Assembly: GCA_001795245.1 (NCBI GenBank)
Contig: MGOD01000119.1
Location: 6,248 to 16,864 of the forward strand
Direction: 5' to 3'
DNA length: 10,617 nucleotides
Source: Chloroflexi bacterium RBG_16_70_13
GTDB lineage: Bacteria > Chloroflexota > Limnocylindria > Limnocylindrales > CSP1-4
Under the pieces are notes generated by a model. The model was not told where the DNA came from, made no database searches, and saw only the letters and a program-made list of their open reading frames with translations. The position numbers and the translations under genes were made by a program. Below, one piece after another: positions 5,079 to 10,617 of the stretch (position 1 is its first letter; each line of letters starts with the position of its first letter).

Positions 5079-5975
5079 TCAGGCGGCCGATTCGGCCGCG
5101 CGCGGCTGCTCGGCCACGGTGGCGCCGGGCCGGCGAGTGGCGAGGATCGAGCCGAGGATGACGAGCCCAAACCCGATCGCCATCGAGAGCGTGAACGCCT
5201 CGTGGAGGACGACCACGCCGAGGACGGCCGCCACCCCCGGGTTGACGTAGGTGATGACCGTGGCCCGGACCGGGCCGATCTCGTCGATCAGGGCGGCGAA
5301 GACGAGGAACGCGGCCGCGGTGCAGACGATCGCCAGGATCGCCACCGCGCCGAGGACGTCGAGCGAGGGCATGGCCGACGGCCACTGGAGCGCCGCGATC
5401 GGAACGTACGCGACGGCACACAGGGCCAGCGACACGGCCATGATCCCGAGTGACGACAGCCCGCCCAGCCGGCGGGCGAGGATCGCCGGACCCACCGCGT
5501 AGCCGACGACGACGATCGCGATCTCGAGGAAGGCGACGATGTCGGCGCTCCCGAGATCGCCGCCGACGATCGCCGCGACCCCCAGGAACCCCACGAGCAG
5601 GCCCGCGGCGCCGCTCCGGCCGAACCGGTCGGCCCCGCCGCTGACGAGCGCGAGCGTCGCCCCGACGAGTGGCACGCCGGCGATCAGGAGGGCGGCGAGC
5701 GAGCTCGAGATGTGCTGCTCCGCCGCGCCGAGCATGACCCACGGCACGGCGATCTCGACGACGGTGAAGGCGACCACCCAGCGCCAGCGAGCGAGGATCG
5801 GGCGGAGGTCGACCCGGACCAGCGCGAGCGGCAGGAGGATGGCCGCGGCGATCGCCGTCCGGCCGAGGACGAGGACCGAGGGCGCGATCTCGGCGACCGC
5901 CACCCGAATGAAGAGATAGGGAATGCCCCAGATGACCGACATGAGGCCGAAGAGGACGAGACCGCGACGGGTCAT
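5079..5975 (-). CDS. EamA/DMT-superfamily transporter
   Basis: This 298-aa integral membrane protein has about ten hydrophobic helices arranged as two EamA repeats (residues about 5-135 and 147-280). The first repeat opens with the usual W-G-I-P-Y-L-F-I-R pattern and includes G-R-T-A-I-A-A-A-I-L-L-P-L. The second has the characteristic V-I-T-Y-V-N-P-G-V-A-A-V-L-G-V-V-V-L-H-E region (near 240-259), equivalent to the P-x-x-A-x-L-x-G-x-x-x-L-x-E helix of the family. Members move small metabolites such as amino acids, nucleotides or drugs across the cytoplasmic membrane, mostly as exporters; the substrate is not predictable. Length matches the family norm. Its ATG overlaps the TGA of the upstream DUF1684 gene (ATGA), which implies translational coupling in a two-gene operon. 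The C-terminal tail is Ala-rich and probably cytoplasmic. Confidence 0.9.
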   Translation of the reverse strand: MTRRGLVLFGLMSVIWGIPYLFIRVAVAEIAPSVLVLGRTAIAAAILLPLALVRVDLRPILARWRWVVAFTVVEIAVPWVMLGAAEQHISSSLAALLIAGVPLVGATLALVSGGADRFGRSGAAGLLVGFLGVAAIVGGDLGSADIVAFLEIAIVVVGYAVGPAILARRLGGLSSLGIMAVSLALCAVAYVPIAALQWPSAMPSLDVLGAVAILAIVCTAAAFLVFAALIDEIGPVRATVITYVNPGVAAVLGVVVLHEAFTLSMAIGFGLVILGSILATRRPGATVAEQPRAAESAA

Positions 5976-6616
5976 GGGCGCGGCGGCAGGTGCGGCGTCA
6001 GGCGCTCGCCGGCCTCGATCCGGACGGGCAGGCGGTTCTCGGCCGGCGTGAGCGGGCAGCTGAACCTCGTGTCATAGACGCAGGAGGGGTGATAGGCCAG
6101 GTTGAAGTCGATCACATAGGTCCCGTCGTCCTCGCGCTTGATGTCGAGGTAGCGGCCGGCGCCGTAGGACTCGACCCCGGAGGTGGCGTCCAGGAACGGC
6201 ACGAAGACCGATTCCACCGAGCCGCCCTCGAAGGTGTACGCGGTGAGGCTGCAGGCGGTGCCCTCGACCTTGAAGCGGAGCGATCCGGCTCGTTCGGCCG
6301 GTCGCAGCCGGCCGTCCGAGGTCGGGATCTCGAAGCTCGTCGGCTCGCTGCCCGAATACGGCGCGAGGGTCAGTCCCTCGAAGCGGAGACCCTCGTTCAC
6401 GGGAAAGTACTGGAGCCCCTCGAAGCCTTCGCGCTCGGCGGCCGGGAGCGGGCTGTGGGTGTTCGTCCGGAAGAAGGCGTCCTTGTCCGCGCGGAAGGAT
6501 CGGACCGCGTCGCCGTAGTCGACGTGCTCGTGCTCGTGGTGACGGTGTTCATCGTTTTCGCTGTGCTCGTGATGCTGGTGCTCGTGATGCTGGTGCTCGT
6601 CGCGCGCGTGGGACAC
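5972..6616 (-). CDS. DUF1684 protein with histidine-rich N-terminal extension
   Basis: This 214-aa protein has a DUF1684 core at residues about 36-208. Diagnostic stretches are F-R-A-D-K-D-A-F-F (41-49), S-P-L (55-57), F-E-G-L-Q-Y-F-P (65-72), Y-G-A-G-R-Y-L-D (151-158), V-I-D-F-N-L-A-Y-H-P-S-C (168-179) and C-P-L-T-P-A-E-N-R-L-P-V (187-198). DUF1684 proteins are widespread and I know no established function. The first 31 residues are unusual: 13 are His, in H-E-H-Q-H-H type repeats mixed with Glu and Asp, which suggests binding of Zn, Ni or another transition metal. The GTG start is supported by GGAGGAGG 4 nt upstream (6621-6628) and by the His tail starting directly after it. No signal peptide is visible, so it is probably cytoplasmic. 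The stop overlaps the transporter start (ATGA), and the upstream gap is divergent with the ABC operon. Confidence 0.86.
   Translation of the reverse strand: MSHARDEHQHHEHQHHEHSENDEHRHHEHEHVDYGDAVRSFRADKDAFFRTNTHSPLPAAEREGFEGLQYFPVNEGLRFEGLTLAPYSGSEPTSFEIPTSDGRLRPAERAGSLRFKVEGTACSLTAYTFEGGSVESVFVPFLDATSGVESYGAGRYLDIKREDDGTYVIDFNLAYHPSCVYDTRFSCPLTPAENRLPVRIEAGERLTPHLPPRP
6563..6600 (+). repeat. 15-bp tandem repeat encoding the His-rich tail
   Basis: The unit GTGCTCGTGATGCTG occurs at 6563-6577 and 6578-6592 and partially at 6593-6600. Read on the minus strand it encodes the Q-H-H-E-H pentapeptide repeat at the N-terminus of the DUF1684 protein. In-frame unit length means copy-number change would lengthen or shorten the tail without breaking the frame. 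Confidence 0.85.
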
Positions 6617-6620
6617 CGTG

Positions 6621-6628
6621 CCTCCTCC
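6621..6628 (-). promoter_or_regulatory. Shine-Dalgarno GGAGGAGG for the DUF1684 gene
   Basis: On the minus strand GGAGGAGG lies 4 nt before GTG 6616 and decides this non-ATG start. The remaining divergent gap up to 6737 shows no further clear motif apart from the TACGCT element of the ABC operon. Confidence 0.75.
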
Positions 6629-6725
6629 GGACAGGTGGCCATTGTCGCCGGATGTGGCCTCGGCTGCGCCCGACCTTGCCCGCTTCCCGCTGTTGCTCCG
6701 CGCCGCCCATATCGTCGCCGGGCGC

Positions 6726-6740
6726 TACGCTTGCGCTGTG
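6726..6740 (+). promoter_or_regulatory. Putative leaderless promoter element (TACGCT) of the ABC operon
   Basis: TACGCT (6726-6731) fits TANNNT and is followed by 6 nt and then GTG 6738. No Shine-Dalgarno precedes this GTG, so transcription probably starts at or near the start codon. I see no convincing -35 at normal spacing. Confidence 0.5.
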
Positions 6741-7700
6741 CCGTTGATCTCGATCCGGAACCTGACGAAGCGCTACGGCAGCTCCATCACCGCCCTCGAC
6801 GGGCTGAGCCTGGACATCGAGCCCGGGATCGTCGGCCTCGTCGGGTCCAACGGGGCCGGCAAGAGCACCCTGCTCAAGATCCTCCTCGGGCTCATCGGGG
6901 CGACGTCGGGCGAGGCCACCGTCCTCGACCTCGATGTCCGGACCCGGGGAACGGACATCCGCCAGCGCGTCGGCTACATGCCCGAGCACGACTGCCTGCC
7001 GCCCGACGCCACGGCGACCGACTTCGTCTCGCACATGGCCCTCATCTCGGGCCTGCCCCGCACGGCGGCCCGGGAACGTACGGCCGAGGTCCTCCGTCAC
7101 GTCGGCCTGTACGAGGAGCGCTACCGGGCGATCGGTGGCTACTCGACGGGCATGAAGCAGCGGGTCAAGCTCGCCCAGGCCCTCGTCCACGATCCGCGGC
7201 TCCTCCTCCTCGACGAGCCGACGAACGGCCTCGACCCGACCGGTCGGGACGAGATGCTCGAGCTGATCCATCGGATCGGGGTCGAATTCGGGATCGCCAT
7301 CATCGTCGCGACCCACCTCCTCGGCGAGATCGAGCGGGTCGGCAGCCACCTCGTCGCGATCGAGGGCGGCAGGCTCCTCCGCTCGGCGCCGCTCGGCGAG
7401 TTCATCGAGCAGACCGGGACGCTGGCGGTCGAGGTCGACGAGGGAGGCGCGGCCCTCGCGGAGCGCCTCGCGGCCGACGGGCTCGCGGTCCTTGTGGACG
7501 GGCGAGCCGTCCTCGTCGACGTCGCCGATGGGCGGCCCTACGACCTCGTACGCGATGCCGTCGCCGACCTGGGACTGCCGCTCGTGCGGATCGAGCGCCG
7601 CCGTCACCGGCTCGAGGACCTCTTTCGCGATGCTCCGATCGACGCGCCCGCCACGCCCGGTCTGACAAGCGGCTCCGCCGCGGCCGGTGGTCCGCCATGA
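6738..7700 (+). CDS. ABC transporter ATP-binding protein (first ATPase)
   Basis: This 320-aa nucleotide-binding subunit would power an ABC-2 type exporter at the cytoplasmic face. The N-terminus I-S-I-R-N-L-T-K-R-Y-G is followed by Walker A G-S-N-G-A-G-K-S-T (36-44). The Q-loop region reads G-Y-M-P-E-H-D (79-85) with Glu in the Gln position. The signature is Y-S-T-G-M-K-Q-R-V (135-143), Walker B L-L-L-L-D-E-P (155-161), the D-loop N-G-L-D-P (163-167), and the H-loop His is H193 in A-T-H-L-L. All catalytic residues are present. The C-terminal 100 residues form the small extra domain common in this group. GTG 6738 is chosen because the family N-terminus begins there and a -10-like hexamer lies 6 nt upstream; a longer open frame from 6618 would add residues without protein character. 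Its TGA overlaps the permease ATG. Confidence 0.93.
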   Translation: MPLISIRNLTKRYGSSITALDGLSLDIEPGIVGLVGSNGAGKSTLLKILLGLIGATSGEATVLDLDVRTRGTDIRQRVGYMPEHDCLPPDATATDFVSHMALISGLPRTAARERTAEVLRHVGLYEERYRAIGGYSTGMKQRVKLAQALVHDPRLLLLDEPTNGLDPTGRDEMLELIHRIGVEFGIAIIVATHLLGEIERVGSHLVAIEGGRLLRSAPLGEFIEQTGTLAVEVDEGGAALAERLAADGLAVLVDGRAVLVDVADGRPYDLVRDAVADLGLPLVRIERRRHRLEDLFRDAPIDAPATPGLTSGSAAAGGPP

Positions 7701-8635
7701 CCGATCCCCTGACCGCCGTGACGCCGGTTGCCGGCGCCAACGGACCGACAGGCTCCATCTACGACATCGGCTATCGCCGCTACGAGGGCACCCGCCTCGG
7801 TCGCGGTCACGCCATCCGCTCCCTCTTCTTCCACAGTCTCCGCTCGTCCTTCGGGCTGGGTCGTGGCGGCCGGGCGAAGATCGCCCCGATCATCCTCGGG
7901 ATCCTGGCCCTTCTCCCGGCGGTCGCGATCGTGGCAGCCCTGACGCTCTTCGCCCAGTTCGGCGGCGGCACGGAGTTCAGCGACCAGGTCCCCATCCGCT
8001 ACGACACGTACGCCGGCACGATCTCGACGATCGTGGTCCTCTTCTGCGCCGCCCAGGCGCCCGAGCTCTTCGGCCGCGACCAGCGCTTCGGGGTGCTCGC
8101 CCTGTACTTCGCCCGGGCCCTCCGCCGCTCCGACTACGCCCTCGCCCGGATCGCCGGCTTCATCGCGGCGCTGCTCATCCTCGAGCTCGTCCCGCAGATC
8201 ATCCTGTTCCTCGGCCGGGTCCTCCTGACGACCGACATCCCGAAGGCCATCGGCGACGACCTCGAGTCCGTCGCGCCGGTGCTCGCCCAGTCGGCCCTCG
8301 CGGCCGGGCTCTTCGGCGGCGTGTCGATGGTCGTCTCCGCCTTCACGCCGCGGCGGGCCTACGCCGTGGCCGGGATCATTGCCCTCTTCACGATCCCGAA
8401 CGTCGTCGCCGGAATCGTCGTGGGCCTGGGCTCGTCGACGATCGGGACCTGGCTGACCCTCATCAGCCCGACCTCGATCCTCGACGGCACGAACGCGTTC
8501 CTCTTCGATACCCGCCTCGATTCGGACTTCTTCTTCGTCGACCTGCCCGGCATCGCCTTCGTCGCGGCGGCGGGCGTCGGGATCGTCGGCTCGATCGCGA
8601 TCGCCGTTCGCCGGTTCGCCCGGATCGCGACGTGA
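7697..8635 (+). CDS. ABC-2 type transporter permease (first permease)
   Basis: This 312-aa membrane protein has about six hydrophobic helices (residues about 62-88, 104-125, 146-175, 193-217, 221-246, 283-303). The N-terminal cytoplasmic part contains I-Y-D-I-G-Y-R-R-Y-E-G (21-31), a motif I recall from a group of ABC permeases in Actinobacteria and Chloroflexota that are encoded next to exporter ATPases. A loop with F-G-R-D-Q-R-F-G-V-L-A-L-Y-F-A-R (125-140) resembles the coupling segment of ABC-2 permeases that says P/R-x-x-x-x-x-L-x-x-R-P. The start ATG overlaps the TGA of the ATPase (ATGA), and its own TGA overlaps the next GTG, so it is translated in step with both ATPases. The transported substrate is unknown. 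Confidence 0.87.
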   Translation: MTDPLTAVTPVAGANGPTGSIYDIGYRRYEGTRLGRGHAIRSLFFHSLRSSFGLGRGGRAKIAPIILGILALLPAVAIVAALTLFAQFGGGTEFSDQVPIRYDTYAGTISTIVVLFCAAQAPELFGRDQRFGVLALYFARALRRSDYALARIAGFIAALLILELVPQIILFLGRVLLTTDIPKAIGDDLESVAPVLAQSALAAGLFGGVSMVVSAFTPRRAYAVAGIIALFTIPNVVAGIVVGLGSSTIGTWLTLISPTSILDGTNAFLFDTRLDSDFFFVDLPGIAFVAAAGVGIVGSIAIAVRRFARIAT

Positions 8636-9558
8636 GCGGGCCGGACGCCGCGCTCGTCCTCGAGCGCGTCTCTCGCTGGTACGGCAACGTCGTGGCGGTC
8701 AACGACGTGAGCTTCAGCCTCGGTCCCGGCATCACCGGGCTCCTCGGCCCGAACGGCGCCGGCAAGACCACGATCCTCCACATGCTCGCCGGGCTGCTCC
8801 GCCCGTCGGCCGGGAGGGTTTCGGTCGGCGGCCAGGTGGCCTGGCGCAACCCGGCCGTGTATCGATCCGTCGGGCTCGTCCCGGAGCGGGAGGCCGTCCA
8901 CGCCTTCCTCACCGGCCGGGCCTTCGTCGAGATGGCCGCCCGCCTCCAGCGCCTGCCGGATCCACGGGCCGCGGCGGCCCGGGCGATCACGACCGTCGAC
9001 CTCGAGGGCGCCGCCGACCGGCCGGTCGGGACCTACTCCAAGGGCATGCGCCAGCGGGTCAAGATCGCCGGCGCCCTCGTTCACGAGCCGCCGATCCTGC
9101 TCCTCGACGAGCCCTTCAACGGCATGGATCCCCGCCAGCGGCTCCACATGATCGGGCTCCTCCGAACGATGGCCGAGGCGGGCCGGGCGATCCTCTTCTC
9201 GTCGCATATCCTCGAAGAGGTCGAGCGGCTGGCCGACGGGGTCCTCGTCATCCACGCCGGCCGGCTCGCCGCCTCGGGCGACTTCCGCGAGATCCGCCGG
9301 CTCATGACCGACCGGCCTCACACGTTCGTCGTCCGCTCGTCCGACGACCGTCGCCTCGCGGCGGCCTTCATGACCGAGGCCGCCGTCTTCGGCACGGAGC
9401 TCCGCGACGGCCGGCTGACCGTCCGGGTCGCCGAGTTCGGGGGCTTCACGCGGGCCGTCGCCCGGGTCGCCCGGGGCGCGTCGGTCTCGCTCTTCGAGGT
9501 CGCCCCGACGGACGATTCCCTCGAGAGCGTCTTCGCCTATCTCGTGAGCCGCCGATGA
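8632..9558 (+). CDS. ABC transporter ATP-binding protein (second ATPase)
   Basis: This 308-aa ATPase is a distant paralogue of the one at 6738. Walker A is G-P-N-G-A-G-K-T-T (39-47), the Q-loop region reads G-L-V-P-E-R-E (81-87), the signature is Y-S-K-G-M-R-Q-R-V (135-143), Walker B is I-L-L-L-D-E-P (155-161), followed by F-N-G-M-D-P (162-167) and the H-loop S-S-H-I-L with H192. The C-terminal part ends with D-D-S-L-E-S-V-F-A-Y-L-V, the usual tail of ABC-2 exporter ATPases. All catalytic residues look intact. The start GTG overlaps the previous TGA (GTGA), and its TGA overlaps the next ATG (ATGA). Having two ATPase genes in one operon points to a heterodimeric exporter or to two co-regulated exporters. 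Confidence 0.93.
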   Translation: MSGPDAALVLERVSRWYGNVVAVNDVSFSLGPGITGLLGPNGAGKTTILHMLAGLLRPSAGRVSVGGQVAWRNPAVYRSVGLVPEREAVHAFLTGRAFVEMAARLQRLPDPRAAAARAITTVDLEGAADRPVGTYSKGMRQRVKIAGALVHEPPILLLDEPFNGMDPRQRLHMIGLLRTMAEAGRAILFSSHILEEVERLADGVLVIHAGRLAASGDFREIRRLMTDRPHTFVVRSSDDRRLAAAFMTEAAVFGTELRDGRLTVRVAEFGGFTRAVARVARGASVSLFEVAPTDDSLESVFAYLVSRR

Positions 9559-10295
9559 CGATCTTCGGCGAGATCGCCCAAATCACCCTGCGAGCTCTCC
9601 TCGGGCGGCGGCGGACGCTCCTCATGCTCCTCCTCGCGGCGATCCCGATCCTCGTCGGGCTGCTCGTCCGGGCCAACGCCCGTCCGGGGCCGGTCGACGT
9701 CGGGGCGTTCCTCGACGCGATCGTCATCCGGGTCGTCCTGCCGCTCGTCGCGCTCGTCTTCGGAACGGCCGCGCTCGGCTCCGAGCTCGAGGACGGGACC
9801 GCCGTCCACGTCCTCACGAAGCCGATCCGCCGCTCCACGATCGTCCTGGCCAAGATCACCGTCGCCGGCACGCTGACGGCGGCCCTGCTGGTGCCCTCGA
9901 CGATCGTCGCCGGGATGCTGATCGCCGGATTGCTGAACACCCGGCCCGGATCGGACCCGATTACGGCGACGTTCGCGATCGGCCTCGGCGTCCTCGTCGG
10001 CTCGTACCTCTACGCTGCGATCTTCGTCGCCCTCAGCATCGTCACCAGCCGGGGCCTGCTCGTCGGCCTCGGCTACGCGCTGATCTGGGAGGGCATCCTC
10101 GCCGGGCTCCTGCCCGGCAGCCAGGTCTTCAGCGTCCGCGAGTACGTCCGCGGGATCGCCGAGACGCTGGAGCCCTCGTCGATCGAGTCGATCGTCGGCT
10201 CCAGCGCGGTCGCCTACGCCGCGATCGCCCTGGTGACGGCGTCGGTCATCGCCTCGCTCCGGCTGGCCGTCTACGAGGTCCGCGGCGGCGAATGA
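9555..10295 (+). CDS. ABC-2 type transporter permease (second permease, NosY-like)
   Basis: This 246-aa membrane protein has about six hydrophobic segments (residues about 20-38, 54-74, 99-127, 138-161, 166-187, 216-236). Between the second and third lies E-L-E-D-G-T-A-V-H-V-L-T-K-P-I-R-R-S-T-I-V-L-A-K (77-100, quoted in part as key residues). This matches the E-x-x-x-G-T-x-x-x-x-L-x-x-P-x-x-R-x-x-x-x-x-x-K signature of the ABC-2 membrane family that includes NosY. That segment contacts the ATPase in known members. It differs clearly from the first permease in length and motifs, so the two are not a recent duplication. ATG overlaps the upstream TGA and its own TGA overlaps the next gene's ATG. 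NosY-type permeases are associated with nitrous-oxide reductase maturation, but nothing else here supports that role. Confidence 0.88.
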   Translation: MTIFGEIAQITLRALLGRRRTLLMLLLAAIPILVGLLVRANARPGPVDVGAFLDAIVIRVVLPLVALVFGTAALGSELEDGTAVHVLTKPIRRSTIVLAKITVAGTLTAALLVPSTIVAGMLIAGLLNTRPGSDPITATFAIGLGVLVGSYLYAAIFVALSIVTSRGLLVGLGYALIWEGILAGLLPGSQVFSVREYVRGIAETLEPSSIESIVGSSAVAYAAIALVTASVIASLRLAVYEVRGGE

Positions 10296-10617
10296 CCGGG
10301 ACTCCGGTCCGGCCGGACAGCCGCCGCGTCCTCGCCGCCGTCCTCGTCATGGCGGCCTTCGGCGGGCTCGGATACGTGGGCTGGTCCGTCGCCACGGCCG
10401 AATCACCGGAGGCTCGGGCGGCGGCCGCGCGGAACCTGGCAGCGGGGATCGATGTCTCGGTCGGCGTCGACCACTCCTCGCTCGCGGCGACGCTGGCGAT
10501 CGCCGACTTCGGCATCGAGGAGCGTGTCCGCCTAGTTCCCGTCCGCATCCTCGAGCAGATCGGGCTCGAGCTGCGCATCCGGGCCGCGTCGGACGTGGTC
10601 CTCGCCGGCCCGCCGCG
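10292..10617 (+). CDS. Membrane-anchored protein of unknown function (3' end outside window)
   Basis: The frame opens at ATG 10292, overlapping the TGA of the permease (ATGA), and is still open at the window end, giving 108 visible residues. After a short basic N-terminus (R-P-D-S-R-R) comes a hydrophobic segment at about residues 13-33 (V-L-A-A-V-L-V-M-A-A-F-G-G-L-G-Y-V-G-W), which is a signal anchor or signal peptide. The rest is probably outside the membrane: an Ala-rich helix, I-D-V-S-V-G-V-D-H-S-S-L-A-A-T-L-A (near 55-71), then alternating hydrophobic and charged residues suggesting alpha/beta structure. I do not recognise a family. Its position as the fifth overlapping gene of the ABC cluster makes a partner or accessory of the exporter the natural guess. 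Confidence 0.72.
   Translation, partial: MTGTPVRPDSRRVLAAVLVMAAFGGLGYVGWSVATAESPEARAAAARNLAAGIDVSVGVDHSSLAATLAIADFGIEERVRLVPVRILEQIGLELRIRAASDVVLAGPP

Noticed and set aside
6618..6737. N-terminal extension of the first ABC ATPase
   Set aside because: The added 40 residues have no family similarity and the conserved N-terminal strand begins right after GTG 6738, which has a -10-like element at leaderless spacing.
5990..7696. Long upstream extension of the first permease frame
   Set aside because: It overlaps the DUF1684 gene antisense and the first ATPase in another frame and has low-complexity Arg/Pro composition. The ATGA overlap at 7697 gives a clear start.
6972..8888. Glu instead of Gln in the Q-loop position of both ABC ATPases
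   Set aside because: A P-E in this place is common in ABC-2 exporter ATPases of this general type, so it is not a sign of inactivation.
9555..10295. nos (nitrous-oxide reductase) operon membership of the NosY-like permease
   Set aside because: No nosZ, nosD, nosL or copper-site gene is visible; the resemblance is at the level of the ABC-2 permease family only.
1..10617. tRNA, rRNA, CRISPR array, insertion sequence or phage genes
   Set aside because: By eye I saw no cloverleaf, no regularly spaced direct repeats and no transposase, integrase or phage motifs; a dedicated scan was not possible.

Overview
The window is high-GC bacterial DNA with strongly G/C-ending codons and tightly packed genes on both strands. 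TGA ends almost every gene, so UGA is a normal stop here. Gene content and style (leaderless-looking starts, an ETFB-KMT-like methyltransferase, stacked ABC-2 exporter genes) suggest a high-GC Chloroflexota lineage (Limnocylindria-like) or an actinobacterial relative. This taxonomic guess is an inference from memory of similar genomes and is only moderately supported.

Layout. (1) 1-1091, plus strand: the 3' part of a DUF4287 + SRPBCC-like protein, then a small VOC/glyoxalase-fold protein with a strong Shine-Dalgarno. (2) 1092-1147: a 10-bp perfect-stem hairpin between convergent genes. (3) 1148-2694, minus strand: an ETFB lysine-methyltransferase-like protein, overlapping a 69-aa membrane protein, then a 240-bp stretch that looks like a decayed small gene, then a DUF6958-like protein. 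(4) 2835-5016, plus strand: a PaaK-like adenylate-forming enzyme and a cupin. The cupin frame is broken by a single TGA, after which 31 well-behaved codons continue to a TAG. (5) 5079-6616, minus strand: a DUF1684 protein with a histidine-rich N-terminus, coupled through an ATGA overlap to a 10-TM EamA/DMT transporter. (6) 6738-end, plus strand: five genes in strict tandem, each joined to the next by a 4-bp ATGA or GTGA overlap: ATPase, ABC-2 permease, ATPase, ABC-2 permease, and a membrane-anchored protein that runs off the window.

How the genes work together. The clearest functional unit is the five-gene ABC cluster: two ATPases and two dissimilar permeases, probably one exporter assembly or two co-expressed ones, followed by an unidentified anchored partner. 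The remaining genes look like small independent housekeeping or accessory units. Several starts share one architecture, a -10-like hexamer exactly 6 nt before the start codon, which suggests leaderless mRNAs. Other genes (VOC, DUF6958, DUF1684, PaaK-like) have clear Shine-Dalgarno sequences, so both initiation modes seem to be used.

I found no tRNA, rRNA, CRISPR array, insertion sequence or phage gene. No stretch longer than 300 bases lacks a gene. The most notable oddities are the stop-interrupted cupin, the repeated GGCGRCGCACAAT upstream motif, and the unexplained 1568-1807 segment.
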